Shown here piece by piece: positions 25,006-36,383 of a stretch of DNA of 64,000 nt (its first letter is position 1; each line of letters opens with the position of its first letter). The notes beneath the pieces are model-generated. The model was not told where the DNA came from. It saw only the letters and a program-made list of their open reading frames with translations, and made no database searches. Source of the DNA: Candidatus Leptovillus affinis (GTDB lineage: Bacteria; Chloroflexota; Anaerolineae; Promineifilales; Promineifilaceae); the NCBI GenBank assembly GCA_016705235.1, contig JADIYP010000006.1, positions 310,001 through 374,000 of the forward strand, in the 5' to 3' direction. A program made the translations under genes and the position numbers.

Positions 25006-26013
25006 ATGATTCAAGCAGGCATTTTCGGCGCTACCGGCTACACCGGCTACGAGCTGATGCAGATATTGGATAGACATCCGAATGTTGAGGTGGCGTTTGC
25101 GACCTCGCAGTCTTACGCCGGACAAACATTGGACGCGATTTACCCGCAAGCGCCGCATTTCCCGCTGATTGCCGGCGAGGAAGCGCCGTTAAACCAGGTG
25201 GATGTGGTTTTTTTGTGCCTGCCCCATGCTGCAGCGGCAGCAACGGCCGTAACCGCTCTCAACGCCGGCTGCAAGGTCATCGACCTCAGCGCCGACTTCC
25301 GCATCAAAGACGTGGCTGTTTACGAAAAATGGTACGGCGTCAGCCATCCTGCGCCCGAACTGCTGCCCGAAGCCGTCTACGGCCTGACCGAATTTGCCCG
25401 CAAACCGCTCCAACAAACCCGGCTGGTGGCTAACCCAGGCTGCTACACCACCACCAGCCTGCTGGCCCTGCAGCCCATCATGGCCGCCGGGGTCCAGGTC
25501 ATCGGGGACATTATCATCGACGCCAAATCGGGCGTGTCCGGCGCGGGGCGCAATCCGGCCGCCAACACCCATTTCATGGCTGTGACTGATAATTTTTCGC
25601 CCTACAAAATCGGCCGGTCGCACCGCCATCTGCCAGAAATGGAAGCCATCATCAAAGAATGGAACCCGGCCGCGCCTAATCTTATCTTCTCGCCGCACCT
25701 GCTGCCTGTGCCGCGCGGCATTTTAGCCAACCTGTATGTGCAGTTGACCGATGCTTGGAGCGAGGCAGATTTGCGCCAACTGTACCAGGACGCCTACCAG
25801 GGCGAGCCGTTTGTGCGTGTGCTGCCCAAGGGCGAATTAGCCAGCCTGGGCCACGTTACCTACACCAATCGCTGCGTTATCTCGCTGACGCTGGCCGGAA
25901 ATATGCTCATCCTCACCTCGGCCACCGACAACCTGATCAAAGGCGCGTCGGGGCAGGCGGTGCAGAATATGAACGTGATGTTTGGCCTGGCAGAAACGAG
26001 CGGACTTATTTGA
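25006..26013 (+). CDS. argC: N-acetyl-gamma-glutamyl-phosphate reductase
   Basis: A 335-residue enzyme of the third arginine step, reducing N-acetylglutamyl phosphate with NADPH. The N-terminal Rossmann motif is GIFGATGYTGYELMQIL, the catalytic Cys is in VANPGCYTTTSLLAL, and GVSGAGRNP and the HRHLPEME histidine are present. GGGAG lies 6 bases before ATG 25006. It is the first gene of the arginine cluster. The stop is followed directly by heptad repeats leading into argB. Confidence 0.96.
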   Translation: MIQAGIFGATGYTGYELMQILDRHPNVEVAFATSQSYAGQTLDAIYPQAPHFPLIAGEEAPLNQVDVVFLCLPHAAAAATAVTALNAGCKVIDLSADFRIKDVAVYEKWYGVSHPAPELLPEAVYGLTEFARKPLQQTRLVANPGCYTTTSLLALQPIMAAGVQVIGDIIIDAKSGVSGAGRNPAANTHFMAVTDNFSPYKIGRSHRHLPEMEAIIKEWNPAAPNLIFSPHLLPVPRGILANLYVQLTDAWSEADLRQLYQDAYQGEPFVRVLPKGELASLGHVTYTNRCVISLTLAGNMLILTSATDNLIKGASGQAVQNMNVMFGLAETSGLI

Positions 26014-26084
26014 TTTCGGATCGCGGATTTCGGATTGCGGATTGGAGACTTCCGAAATCCGCAATCCGAAATCCCAAATCCAAA
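26012..26084. repeat. Heptad repeat palindrome between argC and argB
   Basis: Ten 7-base steps: GATTTCG, GATCGCG, GATTTCG, GATTGCG, GATTGGA, GACTTCC, GAAATCC, GCAATCC, GAAATCC, CAAATCC. The second half is the inverse of the first, making a long hairpin just upstream of the argB ribosome site. Confidence 0.75.
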
Positions 26085-26100
26085 CTTTCCCGGAGGGACG

Positions 26101-26852
26101 ATGCGTGTATTAAAAATTGGCGGGAACGAACTGGATGATCCGGGGTTTTTGCCCTTGTTGGCGCAGTGGATTGGCGAAACGGCCGTTCACCTTCACGAGC
26201 AGTTTGTCATTGTGCATGGCGGCGGCCACGACATCGCCATGATGCAAACGCGGCTGGGATTAGAGCCTAAAAGGTAGACGGCCTGCGAATCACCGACGCC
26301 GACTCATTGACCGTAGCCCAGATGGTGCTGTCTGGCCACACGAACAAACAAATTGTGACCACTTTGCTGGCCGGCGGCGTAGATGCCGTAGGTCTGAGCG
26401 GCGTAGACGGCGGCCTGCTGCGCTGCGAGAAAAAGGCGCACCGGACAGTTGATTTAGGGTTGGTGGGCGAGATTGTGGCGGTGCGGACTGAATTGCTGCG
26501 CCAGTTGGCCGGGCTGGGCATTACGGCCGTTCTCTCCCCCATTTCGCTGGGCCACGACGGCCGTACTTACAACGTCAACGCCGACGACGCCGCCAGCGCT
26601 GTTGCCCTGGCCCTGCAAGCCGACCAACTAGATTTCATTTCCAACGTGCCGGGCGTGCTGCAAGATGGGCGTGTGCTGCCACAGCTAACGGCCGTGCAGA
26701 CCGAACAGCTCATCGGCCAGGGTATCATCAACGGCGGCATGGTCCCCAAAGTGCGCGGCGCGCTAACGGCCGTGGCCCAGGGCGTGCCCCAGGCGCGCAT
26801 CGTCAACCTCACCGGCCTGCTGCAAGGCGGCGGGACTGTGTTTACGGATTAG
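26101..26852 (+). pseudogene. argB: Acetylglutamate kinase, single frameshift in this sequence
   Basis: Phosphorylates N-acetylglutamate, the step before ArgC. ATG 26101 follows GGAGGGA. The first 58 residues (MRVLKIGGNELDD, VIVHGGGHDIAMMQTRLGLEPK) carry the amino-acid-kinase Lys and glycine-rich loop. At about 26272 the frame stops; adding one base within CCTAAAAGG restores VDGLRITDADSLTVAQMVLSGHTNKQIV and the rest of the enzyme, including SPISLGHDGRTYNVNADDAAS and the C-terminal GGMVPKVRGAL. The break is at an AAAA/GG run, and both halves are otherwise intact, so a sequencing deletion is plausible; if real, arginine synthesis would be impaired. The family is certain, the inactive state is not. 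Confidence 0.85.
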
Positions 26853-26888
26853 AGAGATTGAGGATAGGAGACTGAAAATCGAAAGTAA

Positions 26889-26967
26889 CTGTTCAGGTTT
26901 TTCTGGCAAGACCCCAAGGGTTTGGTGCCCAACCAATCCAAATTCTCAAGAGCAAACCCTTGGGGTC
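26889..26967. repeat. AGACCCCAAGGGTTTG inverted-repeat element between argB and GNAT gene
   Basis: TGTTCAGGTTTTTCTGGCA leads into AGACCCCAAGGGTTTG (26909-26924), with the inverted partner CAAACCCTTGGGGTC at 26953-26967. The same leader and arm recur at 36933-36969, identical but for one base. Confidence 0.75.
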
Positions 26968-27004
26968 CGTACACATACAATCGAAAATCGAAAATCGAAC
27001 AACC

Positions 27005-27454
27005 ATGATAACCATCACCCCCATCACCCTTAACGATTACGACGCCGTAATTGCCCTGTGGCAAATTTGCGCAGGCGTGGGCTTGAGCGACGCCGACGAA
27101 CGGGACAGCATCCAATATTACTTGGAGCGCAATCCGGGCATGAGTTTTGCGGCCTGGGATGGCGACCGGGTAGTGGGCGCGGTGCTGTGCGGGCACGACG
27201 GCCGTCGCGGTTACATCCACCACATGGCCGTCCACCCCGGCTACCGGCGGCAAAAAATCGGCGGGCACATGGTGGACTGCTGCCTGGACGCCCTGCACGC
27301 CATCGGCCTGCAAAAATGCCACCTGTTCATCTTCACCGAAAACGAACCCGGCATCGCTTTCTGGCAAGCCGAGGGCTGGCAGTACCGTACAGACATCGCG
27401 GTCATGTCGAAAAGGTATAGATGGGTTCAATCTCAGCAGATTGGACCCATCTGA
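27005..27454 (+). CDS. GNAT family N-acetyltransferase
   Basis: A 149-residue single-domain acetyltransferase using acetyl-CoA. The core motif A reads IHHMAVHPGYRRQKIGGHMVDCC, with the R/Q-x-x-G-x-G/A pyrophosphate loop slightly altered, and motif B reads FTENEPGIAFWQAEGWQYR, typical of RimI/YhbS-like proteins. The ATG at 27005 is chosen over an upstream in-frame GTG that lies in repeat DNA. The last 12 codons and the stop are provided by a palindromic repeat (27419-27452), so the original C-terminus has been replaced. It lies between argB and argD, but the substrate cannot be told. Confidence 0.8.
   Translation: MITITPITLNDYDAVIALWQICAGVGLSDADERDSIQYYLERNPGMSFAAWDGDRVVGAVLCGHDGRRGYIHHMAVHPGYRRQKIGGHMVDCCLDALHAIGLQKCHLFIFTENEPGIAFWQAEGWQYRTDIAVMSKRYRWVQSQQIGPI
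27419..27452. repeat. AGATGGGTTCAATCT hairpin overlapping a gene end
   Basis: AGATGGGTTCAATCT, CAGC, AGATTGGACCCATCT: 14 of 15 arm positions pair. It encodes the C-terminal tail of the GNAT protein and ends inside its TGA, and it is a member of the family at 10591, 36983 and 51021. Confidence 0.7.
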
Positions 27455-27481
27455 AACAAACCAATACCACAGGATAACCAT

Positions 27482-28747
27482 ATGAACCCAATTGATTCCC
27501 AAACCATCATGCAAACAGAGGCCGATTACGTGCTGCACACCTACAATCGGCCGGACGTGGTGTTTACCCACGGCGAGGGCATGTATTTGTACGACAGCGA
27601 GGACAAACAATACCTCGATTTCATGTCGGGCATCGCCGTAGCCGCGCTGGGACACAGCGACAAGGAATGGGTAACGGCCGTTGCCCAACAAGCCGCCCAA
27701 CTCGTGCACGTCAGCAACCTTTACCACACCGTCCCCCAGGCCCAACTGGCCCAAAAACTGGTCGAACATTCCTTCGCCGACAAAGTCTACTTCTGCAATT
27801 CCGGCGCAGAAGCCAACGAGGCGGCCCTTAAATTCGCCCGCAAATACGCCAAAACTTCCGGTTCCCCAATCGCCAAGGCAAAATCCGAAATTGTAGCCTT
27901 CAGCGGCGGCTTTCACGGCCGTACCATGGGCGCGTTGTCCGTCACCTACAAGGCACAGTACCGCGAACCGTTCGGGCCGCTGGTTCCCGGCGTCGCCTTC
28001 GCGCCCTTCAACGATTTGGCCGCCGCCCGGAACGCCATCACCGACCAGACCTGCGCCGTCATCGTCGAACCCATCCAGGGCGAAGGCGGCGTCCACCCGG
28101 CCACGCCCGAATTTTTGCAAGGGCTGCGCGATTTGTGCGACGCCCACGACGCGCTGCTTATCTTCGACGAGGTGCAGTGCGGCCTGGGGCGCACCGGCCA
28201 CCTGTGGGCCTACGAAGCTTATGGTGTGTCGCCCGACATCATGACCCTGGCCAAGCCGCTGGCCGGCGGCCTGCCCATCGGCGCAGCCCTGGTAACGCAA
28301 AAAGTAGCCAACGTGATTCAGCCAGGCGACCATGGCAGCACGTTTGCCGCCGGGCCGCTGGTTTGCACGGCCGCCAACGTGGTTTTCGACCGCGTCAGTC
28401 AGCCCGGTTTCTTGCAGCAGGTGCGGGAGAACGCCGCCTACCTGCGCCACCGGCTGGAAACCCTGGAATCGGACGAGATTGTGACGGTGCGCGGCGCGGG
28501 TTTGCTGGTGGGCGTGGAGATGAAAACGGCCGTTGCCCCCCTCATCGCCGCCGCCCGCAGTCACGGCCTCATGGTCATCAACGCCGGCGAAAACGTCCTG
28601 CGCCTCGCGCCGCCGCTCATCGCCACACGCGCCCACATCGACGAGGCCGTGGACATTTTAGAGCAAGCACTCACAGATTGGGGATTGGGAAATTCAGATT
28701 TCGGAAAGGCTGCCAATCCGAAATCCGAAATCCGAAATCCGAAATAA
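27482..28747 (+). CDS. argD: Acetylornithine aminotransferase
   Basis: A 421-residue class-III PLP aminotransferase converting N-acetylglutamate semialdehyde to N-acetylornithine. Key segments are YLDFMSGIAVAALGHS, FCNSGAEANEAALKFARKYA, GGFHGRTMGALSVT, LIFDEVQCGLGRTG with the PLP-binding Asp, and the Schiff-base Lys in MTLAKPLAGGLPIG. The C-terminal 17 residues (GNSDFGKAANPKSEIRNPK) are encoded by CCGAAAT heptad repeats and are not family sequence. The next gene starts one base after the stop, so coupling is likely. Confidence 0.95.
   Translation: MNPIDSQTIMQTEADYVLHTYNRPDVVFTHGEGMYLYDSEDKQYLDFMSGIAVAALGHSDKEWVTAVAQQAAQLVHVSNLYHTVPQAQLAQKLVEHSFADKVYFCNSGAEANEAALKFARKYAKTSGSPIAKAKSEIVAFSGGFHGRTMGALSVTYKAQYREPFGPLVPGVAFAPFNDLAAARNAITDQTCAVIVEPIQGEGGVHPATPEFLQGLRDLCDAHDALLIFDEVQCGLGRTGHLWAYEAYGVSPDIMTLAKPLAGGLPIGAALVTQKVANVIQPGDHGSTFAAGPLVCTAANVVFDRVSQPGFLQQVRENAAYLRHRLETLESDEIVTVRGAGLLVGVEMKTAVAPLIAAARSHGLMVINAGENVLRLAPPLIATRAHIDEAVDILEQALTDWGLGNSDFGKAANPKSEIRNPK
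28712..28747. repeat. CCGAAAT heptad repeats inside the argD 3' end
   Basis: Five consecutive 7-base units (CAATC/CGAAATC type) that supply the last codons and stop of argD, related to the palindrome at 26012. Confidence 0.75.
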
Positions 28748-28748
28748 C

Positions 28749-29309
28749 ATGAATATTCGTCCTGCTCGTGAAACCGACATCCCCGCCATTTTGCGCCTGG
28801 TCAGCGACCACGCCCGGCGCGGCGATTTGCTGCCGCGCAGCGCCCTCTCCATCCGCGACACCCTGCACGATTGGCTCGTCGGCGTTTATCCGGATGGCGA
28901 CATTGTCGCCTGTGTTTCGCTGTATTACTACACGCCCTATCTGGCCGAAGTGCGGTCGCTGGCCGTCAGCGACCGCGTGAAAGGGCAGGGCTGGGGCCGC
29001 ACGATTGTGAAAGAGGCCGTCAACGAAGCGCGCCATCGCAACGTGCCCACCCTGTTTGCCCTGACCCGCGCCGTCGATTTTTTCCAAAAGGTGGGCTTTA
29101 AAATCACCGTCAAGGAGCGCTTTCCGCAAAAAGTGTTCCGCGATTGTTCCATCTGCCCCCTGCTAGAAGCCTGCGACGAAACGGCCGTCGTTCTGGAACT
29201 CGGTCCCGCCGAAATCCAATCCGATCTATTTATCCCTGTGACAGGCGGTGCGTCTGTTCACGCAACATTCGAAGATGAGACCCTAAACACACAAAAAGGA
29301 GTATTACCC
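28749..29309 (+). CDS. argA: Short-form N-acetylglutamate synthase (GNAT)
   Basis: The protein begins MNIRPARETDIPAILRLVSDHARRGDLLPRS and ends with VFRDCSICPLLEACDETAVVLEL, which matches stand-alone GNAT-type N-acetylglutamate synthases (LPRS motif; V-x-x-DC-x-x-C-P-x-x-x-x-C-DE-x-A end). It would make N-acetylglutamate, the first arginine intermediate. ArgJ nearby can do the same, so the two may be redundant. After the family end near 29205 there is no stop: the frame runs 36 more codons straight into the argG start codon at 29310, in the same frame. Either the stop was lost to a frameshift, or the two are read as a fusion. I end the feature at the argG start. Confidence 0.75.
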
Positions 29310-30581
29310 ATGTCATCCAAATCCAAGTCCAAAGTTAACAAGGTTGTCCTCGCCTATTCCGGCGGACTGGACACATCCGTCATTGTTCCTGGCTCAAAGA
29401 AAATTACGGCTGCGAAGTCATCTGCTTCTGCGCCGACATCGGCCAGGGCGACTTTGAATTGAAAGGATTGCGCGAAAAAGCGTTGGCCAGCGGCGCCAGC
29501 AAAGTCTATATCGAAGATTTACGCCACGAATTTGCCAAAGACTTCCTGTTCCCCATGCTGCAATCCGGCGCGATTTACGAGAAAGAATACCTGCTGGGCG
29601 TCGGTCGCCCGTCCGCTCATCGCCAAATGGCAGGTCGCCATCGCCGAAGCAGAAGGCGCGGACGCCGTAGCCCATGGCGCCACCGGCAAAGGCAACGATC
29701 AGGTGCGCTTCGAGCTGACTTTCAAGGCGCTTAACCCCACCCTTAAAGTGATTGCTCCCTGGCGCGAGTGGGAAATTCGTTCCCGCGAGGACGCCCTGGC
29801 CTACGCCAAAAAACATAACGTGCCCGTCGTCCACACAGAAAAATCCATTTACAGCCGCGACGCCAACCTGTGGCACATCTCCCACGAGGGCGGCATTTTG
29901 GAAGACCCCTCGCTGGAACCGGAAAAGGCCATGTTCCTCTTCACCGTTGATCCGGAAGACGCGCCCAATGAGGCGGAAGTGGTGAAAATCGACTTTGAGC
30001 AGGGGCTGCCAACGGCCGTCAACGACGTGCAGCTTCCTCCGGCGGCTATCATTGAAAAGCTGAACGAATTGGGCGCGAAACACGGCGTCGGCCGCGTGGA
30101 CCTGGTGGAAAATCGGCTGGTGGGCATGAAATCCCACGGCGTTTATGAAACCCCCGGCGGCACCATCCTCTACAAAGCGCATCAGGCCCTGGAATCGCTC
30201 TGCCTGGACCGCGACACGCTGCACTTCAAAGAGCAGGTCGCCGTGCGGTATGCGGAGTTGGTCTACTACGGCAAATGGTACACCTCGCTGCGCGAAGCGA
30301 TGCAGGTCTTCGTTGATAAAACGCAGGAGCCTGTCACCGGCTGGGTGAAAGTGAAATTGTACAAAGGCAACGTCATCACCATCGGCCGTTCCAGCCCGAA
30401 CAGCCTCTACCGCGAAGACTTCGCCACCTTTGGCCGAGAAGACGTGTATGACCAATCGGACGCGGTCGGGTTCATCACCTTGTTTGGCCTGCAAATGAAG
30501 GTCAAGGCAATGATGGAGGTAAGCGACGGCGGCAAGACGCGTTATTCCGCGCCGGATTACAGCAAGTTTAAGCGGGATTAA
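29310..30581 (+). pseudogene. argG: Argininosuccinate synthase, two frameshifts in this sequence
   Basis: Joins citrulline and aspartate with ATP. ATG 29310 follows AAAAGGA. The N-terminus has the ATP pyrophosphatase loop VVLAYSGGLDTSV. Near 29393 one T appears missing (VPWLKENYGCEVICF is restored with it), and near 29608 a second break (two bases missing or one extra) separates YEKEYLLG from SVARPLIAKWQV. After that the protein is intact: GATGKGNDQVRFE, RDANLWHISHEGG, GVGRVDLVENRLVGMKSHG, and YSAPDYSKF. Both breaks leave flanking coding sequence conserved, so they are either very recent or assembly errors. The family is certain. Confidence 0.85.
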
Positions 30582-30586
30582 GCGTG

Positions 30587-30625
30587 GAGACTGGGGACTG
30601 GAGACTGATTTGTCTCCAGTCCCTG
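30587..30625. repeat. GAGACTG heptad repeats with inverted partner
   Basis: GAGACTG, GGGACTG, GAGACTG followed by TGTCTCCAGTCCC, a small hairpin just after argG that could serve as its terminator. Confidence 0.55.
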
Positions 30626-30669
30626 GGTTTGGGAAACGGCCGTTTTGCCAATGGCAGTGGCGTTTTATG

Positions 30670-30675
30670 TATAAT
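30670..30675 (+). promoter_or_regulatory. -10 box upstream of the lipoprotein gene
   Basis: A perfect TATAAT preceded by TG, 43 bases before the ATG at 30718. TTGCCA at 30645-30650 is a possible -35 but the spacer is 19 bases. Confidence 0.45.
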
Positions 30676-30717
30676 GAGCACAATAGGCATTCCATTTTAA
30701 AGCCCAAAGGTGAAAAC

Positions 30718-32063
30718 ATGACGCGATTGATAGCCTTTCTAGCCCTATTTCTGTTCATTTTAGCCGCCTGCCAATCCCTTACGCCCGCCACGCCCACGGC
30801 CGTTCTCCCCACCCCACTGCCCGCCACCAACACCCCCTTCCCGCTCTGTACCCCACCCGCCTGCACCGCCAACGAAACCTACTTCTGCGCCGACGACTGC
30901 CCCGGCGGCTGCGGCACAACCTGCGCCACCGTCACCCCGGCAGCAGCGGTAGACCAGACCATCGCCCCGGCTACCTGGGAAGAACTGGCAAGCTGGTTAA
31001 CGGCCGTCTGGCAGCAAAACGCCAACCCCGCCGCCATTCGCGCCGCTCTACAGACCGCCGGTTGGCAGCAAAACGACAACGAATGGCTCGGCCTCGACTT
31101 CGACGGCGACCTGCGCGACGAATGGGTACTGCTCCTCCACGACCCCAGACACCGGCCACGGCCGACATAGGATACGGTTTCCCCGGCAATTTGTGGATTG
31201 TCAACGCCTCGGGCGTGCAGTACCGCGCCTACCCCACTTCTGCCGCGCCCGCGAATGGTCTCAACTTAGCCCCCATTCCCAGCGGCAGCGGCGACCTGAC
31301 CGGCGACGGCCTGCCGGAACTTATTACCCGGGTAGATGAGTGCGGCGCGCACACCTGCTTCGGCACATTCCGCATCATCAGCAGCGCGCGTGGGCCATTG
31401 GAAAATATCGTCCAGTCGCCTTGGCAAAACGAAGGCCAACCCGGCGATGTCATTTCCATCAGTTTCCCTGAGCCGCGCCTGGAGGATGAAAACGGCAACG
31501 GCCGTCTCGATTTCCTGGTTCACGGCGGCACAATCGGCTCGGTCGGAGCAGGCGTGATACGCGCCTATACGGAAGTATGGCGCTGGGACGGCACGGCCGT
31601 TACCCTGGCCGACACCCTGCTCGATCCCACCATCTACCGCCATCACATCCTCTATGAAGCCAACGACAAAATGGCCGCCGGTGACATCGACGGCGCATTA
31701 TTCTTATACGAAGAAGCCATTAACAATCCTGCCTTAGAAACGGTTGACTTCCTGGGAACCGCCGCCCAGACCAAAGCGGCCATCGACCAATTCGCCGCCT
31801 TCCGCCTGATCCTCATCGACCTGCAACAAGGGGACATAATTCGCGCTGCCAGCCGCCTAAACTGGCTCAACAGCAATTATCCCGGCACAGCCGCCGCGTT
31901 TGGCGCAGCCCAACTGATCAACGGCTGGACCACGCCCGACAATGCGCCGCAGCTTTGCACGGCCGTCGAAACCGATCTGGCTACGTTTCACAACCCCACC
32001 GGCCCTCTGGAAAACCTGGGTTATGGCAATCCCAGCCTGACGGCCGTCGATTTTTGTCCATAA
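30718..32063 (+). pseudogene. Lipoprotein of unknown function, one frameshift
   Basis: ATG 30718 follows AAAGGTG. A signal with lipobox LAAC (Cys at residue 18) is followed by a Thr/Pro-rich segment and a cysteine-rich patch (CTPPACTANETYFCADDCPGGCGTTC). The first frame stops at 31170, but one extra C in the CCCC near 31143 joins it to the frame ending at 32063, restoring TPATADIGYGFPGNLW. The C-terminal part shows FG-GAP-like DGD segments (LGLDFDGDLRDEW; SGDLTGDGLPELI; ENGNGRLDFLVHGG) and a helical TPR-like region (KMAAGDIDGALFLYEEAINN). It sits inside the arginine cluster but has its own promoter; no link to arginine is visible. Confidence 0.7.
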
Positions 32064-32086
32064 ATTCGCGAAAAGGAACACCATTT

Positions 32087-33328
<1,242 letters not shown>

Positions 33329-33383
33329 TGAGATTGGAGATTGGAGGCTGTCACCATATCAGGTATGAGGACTGAGATGATCG

Positions 33384-33496
33384 GGTTCTTCAGGAACTCA
33401 GGGGGTTGACCGCCCTGATGCGTGAAGCGTGATGCGTGACCAGAGAGGCTTCACGCATCACGCATCAGACCAAACGCCATGAAATCCCAAAGACCC
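33384..33496. repeat. GCGTGAT-core palindromic element, copy 3, inverted (MITE-like)
   Basis: The reverse complement of the elements at 10641 and 24864: begins GGTTCTTCAGGAACTCAGGG, centre GCGTGACCAGAGAGGCTTCA, ends GCCATGAAATCCCAAAGACC. The opposite orientation shows it moves or is copied independently of strand. A further GATTGGA heptad run precedes it at 33331. Confidence 0.8.
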
Positions 33497-33583
33497 GATG
33501 ATCGCTACAATCCATAAACGTGGGGCAGAGGAGCCACGAACATCTATTTGCCGGTCGCGCCGGGTCGCGCCGGAAAGGAATTG

Positions 33584-34144
33584 ATGATGGAAACGCACGT
33601 AACAATGGAAGTACTGCTTGCCGGGCTGCCCCATGTCTGGCAAGCCCCGGCGGATAACGGCCGTCTCGCCATGATCATAACCCGGCCAGCCGAAAACGAA
33701 CGCCTGTCGCTGGATACGGCCGTTCTTTCTCAGGCCAACGGCCTGGAAGGCGACACCTGGCGGCAGCGCGAAAGCAAACACTCCGGCGATGGCTCCGTCG
33801 ACCCGGACCGGCAGATTACCCTGGTTAGCATCCGCGCTCTCCAAATTATCTCGCCCGACAAGAACAGGTGGCCGCTGGCCGGCGATCAGCTATATGTCGA
33901 TTTAGACCTCAGCCCGGAGAATTTGCCGCCGGGGCAGCAGGTGAAGGTGGGCACGGCCGTTTTGCAAATCACCGCCAAAGAACACCGCGGCTGCCGGAAA
34001 TATGCCCAGCGCTTCGGCAGCGACGCCCTCAAATTTGTCAACCAGGATGGCTGGCCGCTGCGTCTGCGCGGCATTTATGCCCGCGTGGTGCAAGACGGCG
34101 CCATCGCCGTCGGCGACTCCCTGGAAAAAATTACCTCGCCATGA
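33584..34144 (+). CDS. MOSC domain-containing protein
   Basis: A 186-residue protein. The segment LEGDTWRQRESKHSGDGSVDPDRQITLVS, then GDQLYVDLDLSPENLPPGQQVKVGTAVLQIT and EHRGCRKYAQRFG match the beta-barrel MOSC sulfurtransferase family, with the conserved Cys in the GCRKY position. MOSC proteins bind molybdenum cofactor or transfer sulfur. The start at ATG 33584 follows AAAGGA; the adjacent ATG 33587 is equally possible. Its stop overlaps the start of the AAA ATPase gene (ATGA, 34141-34144), so the two are coupled. It has no evident tie to the surrounding arginine genes. Confidence 0.78.
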   Translation: MMETHVTMEVLLAGLPHVWQAPADNGRLAMIITRPAENERLSLDTAVLSQANGLEGDTWRQRESKHSGDGSVDPDRQITLVSIRALQIISPDKNRWPLAGDQLYVDLDLSPENLPPGQQVKVGTAVLQITAKEHRGCRKYAQRFGSDALKFVNQDGWPLRLRGIYARVVQDGAIAVGDSLEKITSP

Positions 34145-34947
34145 TCCATTTGCAATCCATAACCGTGAGAAAATGGCGCAGCGAGGAAAATGGCGACTTC
34201 CCCTTCAACCTGCCCATTTTACAATCCTTACCGGAGCTAACTTTCTCATCTGCGGTTACATTTTTTGTTGGCGAAAATGGCTCAGGCAAATCCACTTTGT
34301 TGGAAGCCATTGCCTGCGCTGTAGGCTCGACCACTGTGGGCAGCGAAAGCGTGAAAACGGATAAATCGTTAACGGCCGTGCGCCAATTCGCCGCCCACCT
34401 TCAGCTTTCCTGGCGGAAACGCACGCACAAAGGCTTCTTCCTGCGCGCCGAAGATTTTTTCGGCTACGCCAAACGTCTGGCGCAAATGCAGCAAGAATTA
34501 GAAAACGACCTCAATTCGGTGGATCAGGAATATGAAGGCCGGTCAAAATTGGCCGTCGATCTGGCCAAGACACCTTACATGAACGAGCTACACGAAATGA
34601 AACGGCGTTATGGCAGCGGTCTGGACGCCTACTCGCACGGTGAAAGTTTCCTGGCTTTATTCCAATCCCGCTTTGTCCCTGGCGGCCTCTACCTGCTCGA
34701 TGAACCAGAAGCGCCGCTGTCGCCCATCCGGCAGTTGGCCTTAATCGCCGCCATCAAGCAGATGGTGGCTCAGGAGGCGCAGTTCATCATTGCCACCCAT
34801 TCGCCCATCATCATGGCTTTTCCAGACGCAACCCTTTGGCATTTCGAGGCTGCCCAAATTCAGCCAACCAGCTACGACGCGCTGGAACACGTCCGGCTAA
34901 CCAGAGATTTTCTAAACAATCCTGAAGCGTATCTCAGACATTTGTAA
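34141..34947 (+). CDS. AAA-family ATPase of the ABC/RecF-like class
   Basis: A 268-residue soluble ATPase. Walker A is FFVGENGSGKSTLLEAIA, a signature-like SHGESFLALFQSRF follows a helical insert, Walker B is GLYLLDEPEAPLSP, and the His loop is FIIATHSPIIMAF. This is the compact stand-alone ATPase type (AAA_21/AAA_23) related to OLD, RecF and ABC proteins. It has no transmembrane partner. It is translationally coupled to the MOSC gene. Similar stand-alone ATPases occur both in housekeeping and in defence contexts; nothing here decides which. Confidence 0.8.
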   Translation: MIHLQSITVRKWRSEENGDFPFNLPILQSLPELTFSSAVTFFVGENGSGKSTLLEAIACAVGSTTVGSESVKTDKSLTAVRQFAAHLQLSWRKRTHKGFFLRAEDFFGYAKRLAQMQQELENDLNSVDQEYEGRSKLAVDLAKTPYMNELHEMKRRYGSGLDAYSHGESFLALFQSRFVPGGLYLLDEPEAPLSPIRQLALIAAIKQMVAQEAQFIIATHSPIIMAFPDATLWHFEAAQIQPTSYDALEHVRLTRDFLNNPEAYLRHL

Positions 34948-34950
34948 TCC

Positions 34951-34977
34951 AGACCCTAAGGGAAACCCTTAGAGTCT
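34951..34977. repeat. AGACCCTAAGGG inverted repeat
   Basis: AGACCCTAAGGG, AA, ACCCTTAGAGTCT: one mismatch in 11-12 base pairs, between the AAA ATPase stop and argH. Member of the family at 11012. Confidence 0.65.
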
Positions 34978-34998
34978 TCAAGCAATTGGAGAATAACA

Positions 34999-36375
<1,377 letters not shown>

Positions 36376-36383
36376 CCAGCGGC

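Noticed and set aside
26849..28636. Long minus-strand ORF (595 codons) opposite argD and the GNAT gene
   Set aside because: It is antisense to well-recognised genes, its composition mirrors their codon bias, and it shows no protein family.
29418..30872. Minus-strand ORF of 484 codons opposite argG
   Set aside because: Antisense shadow of a clear argininosuccinate synthase; no recognisable domain.
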